A stretch of 35,073 bases of DNA from Colwellia sp. (GTDB lineage Bacteria > Pseudomonadota > Gammaproteobacteria > Enterobacterales > Alteromonadaceae). The DNA lies in contig NZ_JABSOV010000003.1 in NCBI RefSeq assembly GCF_013215345.1, positions 1-35,073 on the forward strand. Direction: 5' to 3'. Position numbers and translations under genes: made by a program. How positions within the stretch are numbered: the stretch's first letter is position 1; each line of letters opens with the position of its first letter. This document shows, piece by piece, positions 24,752 through 32,817 of the stretch. The notes below the pieces were generated by a model. It was not told where the DNA came from. It saw only the letters and a list, made by a program, of their open reading frames with translations, and made no database searches.

Positions 24752-26062
24752 TTAATGCTGTGCAGCATAAGCCTCTGCAGCTTGCCAAACGCGCATAACA
24801 TTACCTGAAAGGATTTTGGCAATATCTTGCTCGCTATAACCACGCTTTAACAAGCCTGCAATCAAGTTAGGATATGAAGCTACATCTTTTAAGTTAGTAG
24901 GTAAACTATCACCAACACCATCATAATCAGAGCCAATACCGACATAATCTATACCAACTAATTTCACCACATGGTCAAAGTGATCAAGCACATCGCTTAA
25001 GCTAGAAAAAGGGTATGGATTGCTAACTTTGTATTGCTCTTTAAACGCTTTTACCTCATCACTATTTTTCTCAAGGTCGTTTTCAGCGATAAACACTTTT
25101 ATCGCTGCTTTGCGCAACTTACCGTAATCAATAGCCGCTTGTGAAATAAAGCTAGAGCCAAAGTTTATTTGAATCACACCGTTATTTTTCGCTAGCGCTT
25201 GAATCATCTCATCACTCATATTACGTTCAAAATCGGGAGTAAAATGACGGGCTGAAGAATGCGAAGCAATAACTGGAGTCTTAGTTATCGCCATAACATC
25301 ATAAAAGGCCTCATCTGAGATGTGAGAAACATCAACCATGACACCAATATTATTCATTTCTACTACTAAAGTTTTACCAAAATCTGTTAAACCGCCTGCT
25401 GGGCGATTTTCATCATAAGAGGAGTCAGAAATGTGGTTCGCTTTTGAATGCGTTAAAGTGATATAGCGAATACCGCGCTCAAAAAAGTGTTGTAGGTTGG
25501 CTAAATCACCTTCAATCGGGCTACCATTTTCCATGCCCATAGGCAGCGAAATAATACCCTTAGCAAAGTTAGCTTCAATATCAGCCGTTGAATAAGCTAA
25601 AGCAAATTTATCTGGTGCCGCTTTAACTATATTTTCAACCATAGTGATCAATTTATCAGCAAGCGCTTTACTGCCACCAGTTCTCTCAAACTTAGCTGGA
25701 ATATAAATAGACATAAATGGGGCATCTAAACCACCAGCAACTGCTCTTGGAAAATCAAAATCGCCATGTGCTGTATGCTCGGCAACGTTTTCAAATTCAC
25801 TTTCTAAACGGTACGGCACATCAATATGGCCATCAGTAATAATGTATTTTTTAGCGATTTCTTCGGCTAATGCTGTATGGTTGACTTCAGCAACTTGTTC
25901 TACCTGTTGAGCTGACTCAACGACCTTACTGGTAGTTGGAGTTACTGAATTAGTATCTTGGCAACCACTAACCACTACACCTAACGATAAAACCACACCA
26001 GCCATTAATGGTGATAATTTAAAAGGTAAATTTTTAACAGACTTACTGCTTATTTGATTCAT
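24752..26062 (-). CDS. Membrane dipeptidase, renal dipeptidase family M19, lipoprotein
   Basis: Zinc dipeptidase of 436 aa (peptidase family M19; amidohydrolase-like barrel) that cleaves dipeptides and often D-amino-acid containing ones. It carries a lipoprotein signal, GVVLSLGVVVSGCQDTNSV, with the lipidated Cys at residue 34, so it is likely periplasmic and membrane-anchored. The zinc site is visible as GHIDVPYRLE (H79, D81), GMENGSPIEGDL (bridging Glu), LTHSKANHISDSSYDENRPA, MVDVSHISDEAFYDV and VIASHSSARHF, with VGIGSDYDGVGDSLP near the C-terminus. All expected metal ligands are present. It stands alone on its strand. Role: peptide scavenging or cell-wall peptide turnover, not decided by sequence. 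Confidence 0.92.
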   Translation of the reverse strand: MNQISSKSVKNLPFKLSPLMAGVVLSLGVVVSGCQDTNSVTPTTSKVVESAQQVEQVAEVNHTALAEEIAKKYIITDGHIDVPYRLESEFENVAEHTAHGDFDFPRAVAGGLDAPFMSIYIPAKFERTGGSKALADKLITMVENIVKAAPDKFALAYSTADIEANFAKGIISLPMGMENGSPIEGDLANLQHFFERGIRYITLTHSKANHISDSSYDENRPAGGLTDFGKTLVVEMNNIGVMVDVSHISDEAFYDVMAITKTPVIASHSSARHFTPDFERNMSDEMIQALAKNNGVIQINFGSSFISQAAIDYGKLRKAAIKVFIAENDLEKNSDEVKAFKEQYKVSNPYPFSSLSDVLDHFDHVVKLVGIDYVGIGSDYDGVGDSLPTNLKDVASYPNLIAGLLKRGYSEQDIAKILSGNVMRVWQAAEAYAAQH

Positions 26063-26342
26063 TATTATTATCTTTTCGCATTTAAAAAATTACTTTGCCA
26101 ATGCTAAGCGTTAATGTCAAAGCAAATGAGGGCAATAGAGGGCAATAGAGGCAAAATAGAGTTTATATAAGCTGAATGGGAATATTTTATTAAACCTATA
26201 AACAAATTATGTTGCTAAAAAGATGAATGTAAGTGCAAATAGCGGCTATAAGAGCAGAAAAGTAAGCTAAGTTGTTGCCTATATATTGTCATGTTAAGCT
26301 CAATCAAAGCAGCAGTAATAGAAGAAAAATCCACAACGACTT

Positions 26343-27050
26343 ATGAAAACCTCATTCATTGATTACACTCAAAATAAAAACTGGCTAAATGATGCACATA
26401 AACAGGCATTACTTAAGTTAATTTCTGCCAGCTTTAACGACGTTGATGCTGAGTATTACTTTAACAAGTACTTTGTTGCTAACGATGTCTTTGCTCGAAA
26501 GTTAAGGTTGTACTTTGCTCAAAATGAAGTGGTCGGTTATTGCTTAATAAATTTTAGTCAAAGTGGCAAGAATGTATTAATCAGGGCATCCGCAGCTTTT
26601 TACCCCCAATATAGAAAAGGTGGTAATACTTTTATGTATTCGATGAAGCAGGCATTTATCTGCTGGTTGAAAAGCCCGAGACAAAATATCTATTACGCCG
26701 ATACCATGTTAAGTCCCGCTATGTATCGCGCTATGGCTAAAAAACTCGCCATTATTTGGCCAAACGCTAATGGCAAAGAACAAGCAAAGCAATTATTTGA
26801 GCAATTTAATAAAGACGGCTTTGACAGCCCTGTTTTAAAAGTGCCTTGTCTAGTCACGGCTGGCCGCGCTAGCAATTATAGTGCCCAAGAAGTAGCAAAT
26901 TTTAAAACAAGTGATAAAGAAGAAATTAACTTCTATTGCCAGCTAAATCCTGAATTTGCTAAAGGCACGGCACTTTTTGTTATTATCCCGGTAACTTTAA
27001 AACAGTTTTTTCTCACCGGGATAAAGTTGTTAACGCCTTTTTATCGATAA
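26343..27050 (+). CDS. Acyltransferase-like (possible GNAT fold) hypothetical protein
   Basis: 235 aa, no confident family. The order LRLYFAQNEVVGYCLINFSQ (strands 2-3), VLIRASAAFYPQYRKGGNTF (strand 4 then a basic turn where GNAT enzymes bind CoA pyrophosphate) and a helix after it fits an acetyltransferase-like N-terminal half. The usual R/Q-x-x-G-x-G/A is only weakly kept as YRKGGN. The second half reads YYADTMLSPAMYRAMAKKLA, then PVLKVPCLVTAGRAS, and ends in a hydrophobic segment (ALFVIIPVTLKQFFLTGIKL). There is no signal peptide. It lies between divergent and convergent neighbours on the other strand and so is a single-gene unit. Substrate unknown. Confidence 0.6.
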   Translation: MKTSFIDYTQNKNWLNDAHKQALLKLISASFNDVDAEYYFNKYFVANDVFARKLRLYFAQNEVVGYCLINFSQSGKNVLIRASAAFYPQYRKGGNTFMYSMKQAFICWLKSPRQNIYYADTMLSPAMYRAMAKKLAIIWPNANGKEQAKQLFEQFNKDGFDSPVLKVPCLVTAGRASNYSAQEVANFKTSDKEEINFYCQLNPEFAKGTALFVIIPVTLKQFFLTGIKLLTPFYR

Positions 27051-27068
27051 CTCGCTAATTCGTAGTCA

Positions 27069-27617
27069 TTATTTTTTTAATCCAATAACGCTATATTCAC
27101 CGCTAACGGTAAGTTTAACTGTGATTGCTTTATCTGATGTGTTTTTCCAATACCAACCATGAACACCAGTAAACGGTGTGGTAAAGCTACCTTTCATTTC
27201 AGTTAAGGTGGCAATGGCATAGCTTTCATAATAGCCCGTGGTATCGCCCTCTGGCTCGCCATGTAAATCAAAAAACAATGGCTCACCACCTGTTTGCCAT
27301 TGATACTGCATTTTCTTAAATTGTGTCATGGCAAACTTATACTCAACACCACGACCTGCTGGGACAATAACTTCAATGATATCGCTTGCATCTTTCTCTG
27401 CAGCTGGCTGTCCAGTTTGCTGAGCCTTAGTAGCTGAAGAAGCGGCAGCAGTAGCCTCTGGGTTAGCCAAAGCCGTTAAACCCAATTTAGCGCCAATGCC
27501 TGTTGGATCGATATTATATTCGGCCGGTAAAATAAAGCTAATCAGCGCTAAGCCGGCAATAAGCAAAGCTATAACGGTCGATTTGAGCAATGCTTGGTTT
27601 GATAAGGTATCTTGCAT
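27069..27617 (-). CDS. Single-pass membrane-anchored periplasmic protein next to HupE-like gene
   Basis: 182 aa. A short cytoplasmic start (MQDTLSNQALLKS) leads into one helix (TVIALLIAGLALISFILPAE). An Ala/Thr/Gln linker at about 53-76 joins it to a compact beta domain: IIEVIVPAGRGVEYKFAMTQ, FKKMQYQWQTGGEPLFFDLH, GEPEGDTTGYYESYAIATLT, then FTGVHGWYWKNTSDKAITVK and LTVSGEYSVIGLKK. This matches proteins known only as transmembrane anchor proteins, which are found beside HupE/UreJ-like genes. The His-rich positions in DLHGEPEGD and the exposed HGWYWKN motif might touch metal; this is a guess. It lies 87 bases downstream of the HupE-like gene, on the same strand. Confidence 0.78.
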   Translation of the reverse strand: MQDTLSNQALLKSTVIALLIAGLALISFILPAEYNIDPTGIGAKLGLTALANPEATAAASSATKAQQTGQPAAEKDASDIIEVIVPAGRGVEYKFAMTQFKKMQYQWQTGGEPLFFDLHGEPEGDTTGYYESYAIATLTEMKGSFTTPFTGVHGWYWKNTSDKAITVKLTVSGEYSVIGLKK

Positions 27618-27704
27618 ATCTATTTCTCTTCTCTTTATGTCTGAACGCTAAAATGACTGATTGCGTTCATTGAATAATTGATTAACTTAACTAATTTATC
27701 TAAC

Positions 27705-28403
27705 TTAACTGGTAAAGTAACCGGTTAACTGAAAACCAATAAGCATAAAGCCTGCGCTCATCAATAAGGTATTACTTGCCGTGGAAAATTGCTTAAATGA
27801 AGGATGTTTTCGCCAAAAACTTATAACAAGTAAGATGAAAGTTAATGCAGCAAACTGCCCTAACTCTACCCCTAAATTAAAGGCGATTAAATTGGCAAAT
27901 AAGCCATCTTGTGGCAGTTGAAACTCTTGTAATTTTGTCGCCAAACCAAAACCATGAAAAAGCCCAAAGATTAGTACCGCTGCTTTTGCATTGGGACTAA
28001 AGCCTAACGTGCGCTGAAAACCGCCTAAGTTATCAAAACCTTTGTAAACAACCGATAAGCCAATAATGGCATCGATAATATAGGCATTTACTTGTATGTC
28101 CGACAACACACCAAAGAGTAAGGTTAAGCTATGACCCAAAGTAAACATACTGACATAAAGCAGAATATCTTTACTCTTGTATAAGAAGAAAATAACGCCA
28201 GCTAAAAACAACAAATGGTCATAACCGGTCACCATATGTTTAGCGCCAATATACATAAAGGCAAAAAACTGTACGCCGGTATTATTTTGTAAAAACAACC
28301 GGGTACTTTCATCAACACCGTGTGCCATGGCATCAAAAGCGCTTAAGCCGACCAGGCAAAAAACCATAATAATGATGGCTAAGCGATTACTACTTGAAAA
28401 CAT
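27705..28403 (-). CDS. HupE/UreJ-family membrane protein
   Basis: 232 aa with a signal-like first helix (IIIMVFCLVGLSAFDAMA) exposing HGVDESTRLF, then about six helices. Family features: FAFMYIGAKHMVTGYDHLLF with His and Asp in the third segment, SMFTLGHSLTLLFGVLS, and LIFGLFHGFGLATKLQEFQL. The His-rich membrane positions (GAKHMVTGYDHL, LGHSLTL, LFHGFG, then FNLGVELGQF) are the HupE/UreJ metal-transport signature, and nickel or cobalt uptake is described for some members. No hydrogenase or urease genes are in the window, so the substrate is open. The gene is divergent from the CadC-like regulator, which could control it. Confidence 0.88.
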   Translation of the reverse strand: MFSSSNRLAIIIMVFCLVGLSAFDAMAHGVDESTRLFLQNNTGVQFFAFMYIGAKHMVTGYDHLLFLAGVIFFLYKSKDILLYVSMFTLGHSLTLLFGVLSDIQVNAYIIDAIIGLSVVYKGFDNLGGFQRTLGFSPNAKAAVLIFGLFHGFGLATKLQEFQLPQDGLFANLIAFNLGVELGQFAALTFILLVISFWRKHPSFKQFSTASNTLLMSAGFMLIGFQLTGYFTS

Positions 28404-28684
28404 TCATGACTCCGCTAACTTCAGCATGCTTTGCCTGATTAAAAAATTATATCGTCGACAAAACAAACAAGGTAAAAATAATGAAAATAATGACTACATC
28501 ATGCCAGTAAAATTCAGAGTGACAAGTCTTTAAGTCAAAGTTGTCATAGTCCAAGTGGCAATATATTTAAACAAATTACTCGACCGCTGTGAAAATACTA
28601 AGCAGATTAATAAATTAACCACTTGCTATGACGAATCAGTTAAGATGTTTACGAAACAATTATTCAGGCACCTTCTTAAATACC

Positions 28685-30529
28685 ATGCGCTATAGCTTTA
28701 AAAACTTTGAATTTGACAGTGACAGTTTAGTGCTAAGACAAAGCGGCCAGTCATTGGCCATTCGCCACAACGAGGCAAAAGTACTCACACTCTTACTTGG
28801 GCAAACAGACAAGGTATTCAGTAAAGAAGAAATATTATCACTGGTTTGGCAAGATAAAGTAGTTTCTGAACAAGCGGTATTTCAAAATATCAGTCATTTA
28901 AGAAGTTTATTTGGCAATGGCGCCATTAAAACCTTTCCTAAACGCGGCTACCAATGGCAGTTAGCCGTTGAAGAGCTATCAACCGCGACTCAGATCACTC
29001 CACAAAAGTCATCCGCCACTACTGTGACTGCATCACCAACTAGCTTAGCAAACACTTTTCCAAGTAAAACACAGAGAAAAATCAAGGGTTATTGGCCATA
29101 TGCGCTCTTGGCCACAATAATGCTTATTGTCATTATTGCTATAAATTTTCAAAATAAACCTGCAATAGAAAACAAAGTTGCACTGAAGAAAATTGCTTAT
29201 ATTCCTATTTCGTCCGCTCAAGATGGCGATAATTTTACCCTAGCAGATAATGAACATTTTGATTTCACTGCCTTAAACAACATTACCACTGATGAATTTC
29301 ATAATAATCTGGAGTTAACCTATCCAGAGTTAGCAAAAATACATCCGTTGATATTAACCGCACAGATGCGTCGCCACAATCAACACAGTTATATCGATTT
29401 TATTGTTAAAGGCCCATCTGGTGATTGGCAAGGACAGTTATCCGGCGTTTCAAGCAAAGAAGTAATTGAAAAACTGCAAAAACATTTACAGCAGCAAGTT
29501 ATTTATGACTTGCTTAACACGGCACAAGCTCCTGAGCTGAAACAAGCCAACTTATCTATCGCCCATCAAAAGTCACCTAACGACCTCATCATCTTAGGCG
29601 CATTAATCAATGTCTATATCATGATGGATGAACTGGAAAAAGCCATGGTAATGGCCGATAAGTTAGCCAAAATTTCTGCACAACAAGGCAACTGGCAGCA
29701 ACTAGGTAATGCTTTGCTTTTTCAAAGTAAAGTACTTACCCAGAAAGACCTCTATGAATTAAGCTCTCATAAACTCACCACCGCTATTAGTTACTTTGAA
29801 CAAATTGGCGATTTAAAACGTCAAGCTGATGCTTGGTTCGCCCATTCATGGCTTGATCACCAAGAAGACAACTATCCTGCAATTAAAGATAGTTTACTAA
29901 GGTCTGCCGACTTATCGTTCAAAGCTAATGATATCCCGCGCGAACTAGACGCCCTTACTTACCTATCAATACTGGCCTATAAACATAGTAAGGCAGGCGA
30001 TAAGTACTTGTACTTACAACAAGCCGAAAATAAGATGAAAAGCTATCAACTGCCAATTTATCATTTTGCTAAAATCCCCTTTCATTATGCTTTTTTTGCT
30101 AAAACGCCCTCGGATAAAGAACCCCACTGGAAACAAGTACTTGAATATACCAAATTGACCCCAGATCATTGGGTCGCCCAGTCTAGTCGAAAAGCACTCA
30201 TGCGCCATTTCATTAAGCAAAACCGGCTAAGTGAAGCGAAAGTATTAATTGCCAATGTGACTACGGATAATGCCGAAAACTCTTATCTTAGAGCCTTATT
30301 AGCCCAAGCAATGTTAGATGCAAAACTGTTTAATCACCATGCACAACGTACTTTTGAACAAGCTCGACTGGCTGGCGAAACACGGCAGAGTCTAGACGTT
30401 GCTCTGCTATTATGTAGTGAACCCAACACACAAGTTAATTACGATTTTTACTCTCAATATATTCAAGATAATGCCAATAAATACTGGCGACGTGATAATA
30501 AAGAAAAATTATTGGCACTTAATTTTTAG
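28685..30529 (+). CDS. CadC-like membrane-bound transcriptional regulator with helical C-terminal sensor
   Basis: Transcription factor of 614 aa from ATG 28685, which sits just before the DNA-binding domain; an ATG at 28628 adds 19 residues and has no better ribosome site. The N-terminus is an OmpR/PhoB winged helix: MRYSFKNFEFDSDSLVLRQS, then the helix NEAKVLTLLLGQTDKVFSKE, recognition region WQDKVVSEQAVFQNISHLRS, and wing TFPKRGYQWQLAVEEL. A Ser/Thr-rich linker leads to one transmembrane helix (YALLATIMLIVIIAINF, about 140-156). The periplasmic part is alpha-helical with TPR-like repeats, such as ELEKAMVMADKLAKISAQQG and WQQLGNALLFQSKVLTQ. This matches ToxR/CadC-type one-component signalling. 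It is divergent from the HupE-like pair, a plausible target. Signal unknown. Confidence 0.85.
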   Translation: MRYSFKNFEFDSDSLVLRQSGQSLAIRHNEAKVLTLLLGQTDKVFSKEEILSLVWQDKVVSEQAVFQNISHLRSLFGNGAIKTFPKRGYQWQLAVEELSTATQITPQKSSATTVTASPTSLANTFPSKTQRKIKGYWPYALLATIMLIVIIAINFQNKPAIENKVALKKIAYIPISSAQDGDNFTLADNEHFDFTALNNITTDEFHNNLELTYPELAKIHPLILTAQMRRHNQHSYIDFIVKGPSGDWQGQLSGVSSKEVIEKLQKHLQQQVIYDLLNTAQAPELKQANLSIAHQKSPNDLIILGALINVYIMMDELEKAMVMADKLAKISAQQGNWQQLGNALLFQSKVLTQKDLYELSSHKLTTAISYFEQIGDLKRQADAWFAHSWLDHQEDNYPAIKDSLLRSADLSFKANDIPRELDALTYLSILAYKHSKAGDKYLYLQQAENKMKSYQLPIYHFAKIPFHYAFFAKTPSDKEPHWKQVLEYTKLTPDHWVAQSSRKALMRHFIKQNRLSEAKVLIANVTTDNAENSYLRALLAQAMLDAKLFNHHAQRTFEQARLAGETRQSLDVALLLCSEPNTQVNYDFYSQYIQDNANKYWRRDNKEKLLALNF

Positions 30530-30559
30530 CTTGCTCTACCTTTTCAGTTCAATCTTGAT

Positions 30560-30597
30560 GCTTGATATTTATCGATAGGCTTGATATTTATCGATAG
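30560..30597. repeat. Tandem duplication of a 19-base unit
   Basis: GCTTGATATTTATCGATAG occurs at 30560-30578 and again at 30579-30597, identical and adjoining, with a partial third start (GCTTGG). It lies 30 bases after the CadC-like stop. Probably slippage; no function inferred. Confidence 0.75.
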
Positions 30598-30612
30598 GCT
30601 TGGAGTTTATGT

Positions 30613-30817
30613 TTCCTGCTTGGCGTCGCGGTGGCGACCACACCCAAGGGGCGACGTACCTTGGAACCCCTGCGACGCCCTACTCAGCAGAACATTCAAT
30701 CACCATCTAGCGTAAGCCACGATTCCTGCCGATTTATCGTCCATGAACAACGGCAGCCCTCGACATCGTGTCTCGAGTAGAGGCCTACCCTTGCTAGTTG
30801 GTGATTGAATTGCTGAG
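30613..30817. repeat. Large multi-stem dyad element (about 205 bases, GC-rich for this window)
   Basis: A first stem is CTGCT plus GGCGTCGC (30617-30632 region) with GCGACGCC (30672-30679) plus AGCAG. A small hairpin CCAAGG/CCTTGG lies inside it. The second, larger stem joins CTCAGCAGAACATTCAATCA... (30683-30711) with GCTAGTTGGTGATTGAATTG... (30793-30817), 23 of 25 paired with a 4-base bulge. It encloses CTGCCG (30726-30731) with CGGCAG (30751-30756). No open frame. It looks like a non-coding mobile or repeat element. Confidence 0.6.
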
Positions 30818-30861
30818 ATGGGATTTGGAGTGTTTAGCACGGATAGCTGAAATAACAGTTG

Positions 30862-30935
30862 TCATCCCCGTGGTTACTTAGTCGGGGATCCAGTTCTTAG
30901 TGACATGGATTCCCGATAAAACACTTCGGGAATGA
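30862..30935. repeat. Paired-hairpin intergenic repeat, copy 2
   Basis: Same plan as 6767-6838: starts TCAT, ends ATGA. Hairpins: ATCCCCG (30864-30870) with CGGGGAT (30883-30889), and ATTCCCGA (30909-30916) with TCGGGAAT (30926-30933). The spacer CCAGTTCTTAGTGACATGG corresponds to the spacer of copy 1. The hairpin bases differ but compensate, keeping the stems. Confidence 0.78.
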
Positions 30936-31050
30936 CAGTTAAAAGTACCACTATAGCAGCCAGCACCAAGTCTGCTTCTTCAAACGCCGGAGTGAAGTAC
31001 AATATTCACGTATTGCCATCATGGATGATGGCAAAAGCAATGTGGCACAT

Positions 31051-31089
31051 GACGGTACAGCATGTACCTTATTAGAAAATGCAGGAGCA
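31051..31089 (-). repeat. 39-base repeat, copy near the RAYT island
   Basis: The reverse complement matches 34710-34748 at 36 of 39 positions. It contains the small dyad GGTACA-GCA-TGTACC and the segment CTAATAAGG. It is on the opposite strand to the other copy, 3.6 kb away. Confidence 0.7.
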
Positions 31090-31189
31090 TATTGTCCTGA
31101 TGTGCCTTCATTGCTGTTACGTCAAGAATTGTTCTGAATGCAGGATTACGTTTGATGTAGCAGCGCCGAGGGAGTCCAAAGAGCGGAAA

Positions 31190-31241
31190 AAAGCGGGACA
31201 TCCATACTTTAAAAAAGAAAAAAGCGGGACATCCATACTTT
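31190..31241 (-). repeat. Two REP-like hairpin repeats, left of the RAYT gene
   Basis: Two identical 21-base units at 31190-31210 and 31221-31241, each AAAG-CGGGACATCCATA-CTTT with 4-base arms, period 31. Orientation is opposite to the units at 32484-32560 on the other side of the transposase gene. Confidence 0.8.
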
Positions 31242-31426
31242 AAAACAGCTAAATTATCATCGCGATAACAGCAAAAATGTCTATTCAAAAACCGGCTAAC
31301 TAATTACCCCCTTAGATTATCACTTTGCTGCGATAAATCCCTTCTAAATACCAGAATAACTTAAATTTCAGCCACATAAAAGCTAACGATAAATCGCTTT
31401 GATGTTAAGTTTTGATGATAGATGCC

Positions 31427-32425
31427 TTATTGAAAAATGTCAGCCTGCTGTCGGTGACCGCTTATCCATCGCTTACTTGTGTGAGCAGCAAAGGTTGATA
31501 GTTCAGTTACCGTACCGACCGCTTGATGATATTGTTTGCCAAAGTGTTGCGCGAGTTGTAGCCAGTCCTCACTGTTTAACCCTAGTTGTTGTAATAGTGG
31601 AAATGTTTGTGTATTCAAGTGCCCTCCTTTATCTTCCCTGATTATTTTTCCCGTCTCTTCCACCAAGGTTAAGTAATCTAACAATGAGAATGAAATTCCT
31701 TTTGGTGATTGCTGATGTTCATTACCAATAAAACCAAGTAAAGGCTTAACAATAAAGGGGAACTGCGCTTTATTATCAATAAAGCTGGCTTTGTCGTGAA
31801 TACGCTCAAAGATAGAGGTATATTGCGCACTTTGTACTGAATCAGCCATTTTTGCTCTAATGGGATTTAAATCGACATAGGCCATACAGGCTAATACTGC
31901 TTTTTCATCGAGTAATGCTTGAGATTTAAAGCGCCCCTCCCAAAACCGGCCTTTGCAATTATCTTCTTGATTGGCTTTGCGGGCGATATATTCATTCAAG
32001 TTGCGCATTAACCACGATAAATCAGCTAAACGCATACGCCATTTATTGATAATCTCGTTTGCCTTATCAATCTCAGCTTGGCAACTACTTTGTCCTTTTT
32101 GTAAACGCTCAACGAGTGGGTGGTTATGGTAAAGCTTTTGCCAACGCTCGCATACCTCTTCATCACTCCATGCCATAGCTTCACTTTCATCAACATAAAC
32201 AACCAGATGATAATGATTCGACATCACCGCATAGGCAGCGACATCAATCGAAAAAAGGGACGTTAAAAAACGAATACGGTCAACCATCCATTGCCTACGG
32301 TGTTCATAACTTTGTTTGCTATAAGCATCTTCACCGCAAAGGTAGGCACGGCGAACACAACGTGAAATTAAGTGATAATAACGGGTATCTTGTAAAGACA
32401 CTTGCTTACTGCGTGATTGGGTCAT
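31427..32425 (-). CDS. REP-associated tyrosine transposase-like protein (RAYT, Y1/HUH family)
   Basis: 332 aa single-strand DNA transposase of the IS200-related Y1 class. The N-terminal catalytic domain has RYYHLISRCVRRAYLCGEDA, the HUH motif in AVMSNHYHLVVYV (H71, H73), and a candidate nucleophile tyrosine at Y146 in LNEYIARKANQ. Further family features are GRFWEGRFKSQALLDEKAVL and MAYVDLNPIRAKMADSVQ. It is longer than the usual 150-200 aa RAYT because of an insertion at about 80-135 and a roughly 110-residue C-terminal extension. RAYTs are single-copy, do not move as ordinary insertion sequences, and act on REP hairpins; here the gene is bracketed by such hairpins (31190-31241 and 32484-32560). 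No inverted terminal repeats of a standard IS were found. Confidence 0.88.
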   Translation of the reverse strand: MTQSRSKQVSLQDTRYYHLISRCVRRAYLCGEDAYSKQSYEHRRQWMVDRIRFLTSLFSIDVAAYAVMSNHYHLVVYVDESEAMAWSDEEVCERWQKLYHNHPLVERLQKGQSSCQAEIDKANEIINKWRMRLADLSWLMRNLNEYIARKANQEDNCKGRFWEGRFKSQALLDEKAVLACMAYVDLNPIRAKMADSVQSAQYTSIFERIHDKASFIDNKAQFPFIVKPLLGFIGNEHQQSPKGISFSLLDYLTLVEETGKIIREDKGGHLNTQTFPLLQQLGLNSEDWLQLAQHFGKQYHQAVGTVTELSTFAAHTSKRWISGHRQQADIFQ

Positions 32426-32817
32426 AATAAAACCTCTTCTCTTGGTTGTTATTTAACCATAGTAAAAAGGCGTTATTTATTCAACAAAGTATGGATGTCC
32501 CACTTTGTGACAAAGTATGGATGTCCCACTTTGTGACAAAGTATGGATGTCCCACTTTGTGCTCACTTTGTGTCCCATTTTTTGGGTGGCAGTATTTCCA
32601 AAGATTTTTACCTTGCTACATTCTCGTTTAAATATTGTTTGATAAATCGAAATTATATCGCTGATTAATGTCTATTAGTGTTTATTTTCTTTACACTACT
32701 AATTCCAAAGACTACTGAGAAGTACATAACAAACTGATTATAATAAGAATAAAATAAACGGAATGATTTTTGCTTACTTCGGCAAGATTACAAATATACT
32801 TAACGGAATAAATATTA
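32426..32817. other. Intergenic stretch upstream of the RAYT and PEP-CTERM genes
   Basis: About 390 bases. The first third holds three REP-like hairpins and a partial fourth. The remainder (32626-32817) is AT-rich and should contain the promoter of the rightward PEP-CTERM gene; no -35/-10 pair stands out. An open frame at 32446-32631 is made of the repeats. Confidence 0.6.
32484..32560 (+). repeat. Three tandem REP-like hairpin repeats, right of the RAYT gene
   Basis: Three identical 25-base units at 32484-32508, 32510-32534 and 32536-32560, period 26: ACAAAGT-ATGGATGTCCC-ACTTTGT, 7-base arms and an 11-base loop. A degenerate fourth (CTCACTTTGTGTCCCA) follows. Orientation is the reverse of the left-hand pair; the loop ATGGATGTCCC is shared. 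Confidence 0.85.

Larger units (their letters stand above)
30530..31426. other. 897-base repeat-rich non-coding stretch before the RAYT gene
   Basis: No convincing gene. It contains, in order: two tandem 19-base units (30560-30597), a large dyad element (30613-30817), the paired-hairpin repeat (30862-30935), a perfect 22-base palindrome TTGCCATCAT-GG-ATGATGGCAA (31013-31034), a 39-base repeat shared with 34710-34748, and two REP-like hairpins (31190-31241). An open frame on the minus strand at 31019-31288 is composed of these repeats and is not a gene. Confidence 0.7.

Noticed and set aside
26128-26158. Short tandem repeat GAGGGCAATA x2 plus a degenerate third
   Set aside because: Too short and local; best explained by slippage in the divergent intergenic region.
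31019-31288. 89-codon minus-strand open frame
   Set aside because: It is made of the 22-base palindrome, the 39-base repeat and the REP-like units; composition (His/Arg/Phe/Cys-rich) is unlike a protein.
32484-32560. Regular tandem repeat that could suggest a CRISPR array
   Set aside because: The units adjoin with one base between them (period 26, unit 25), so there are no spacers; no cas genes are present.
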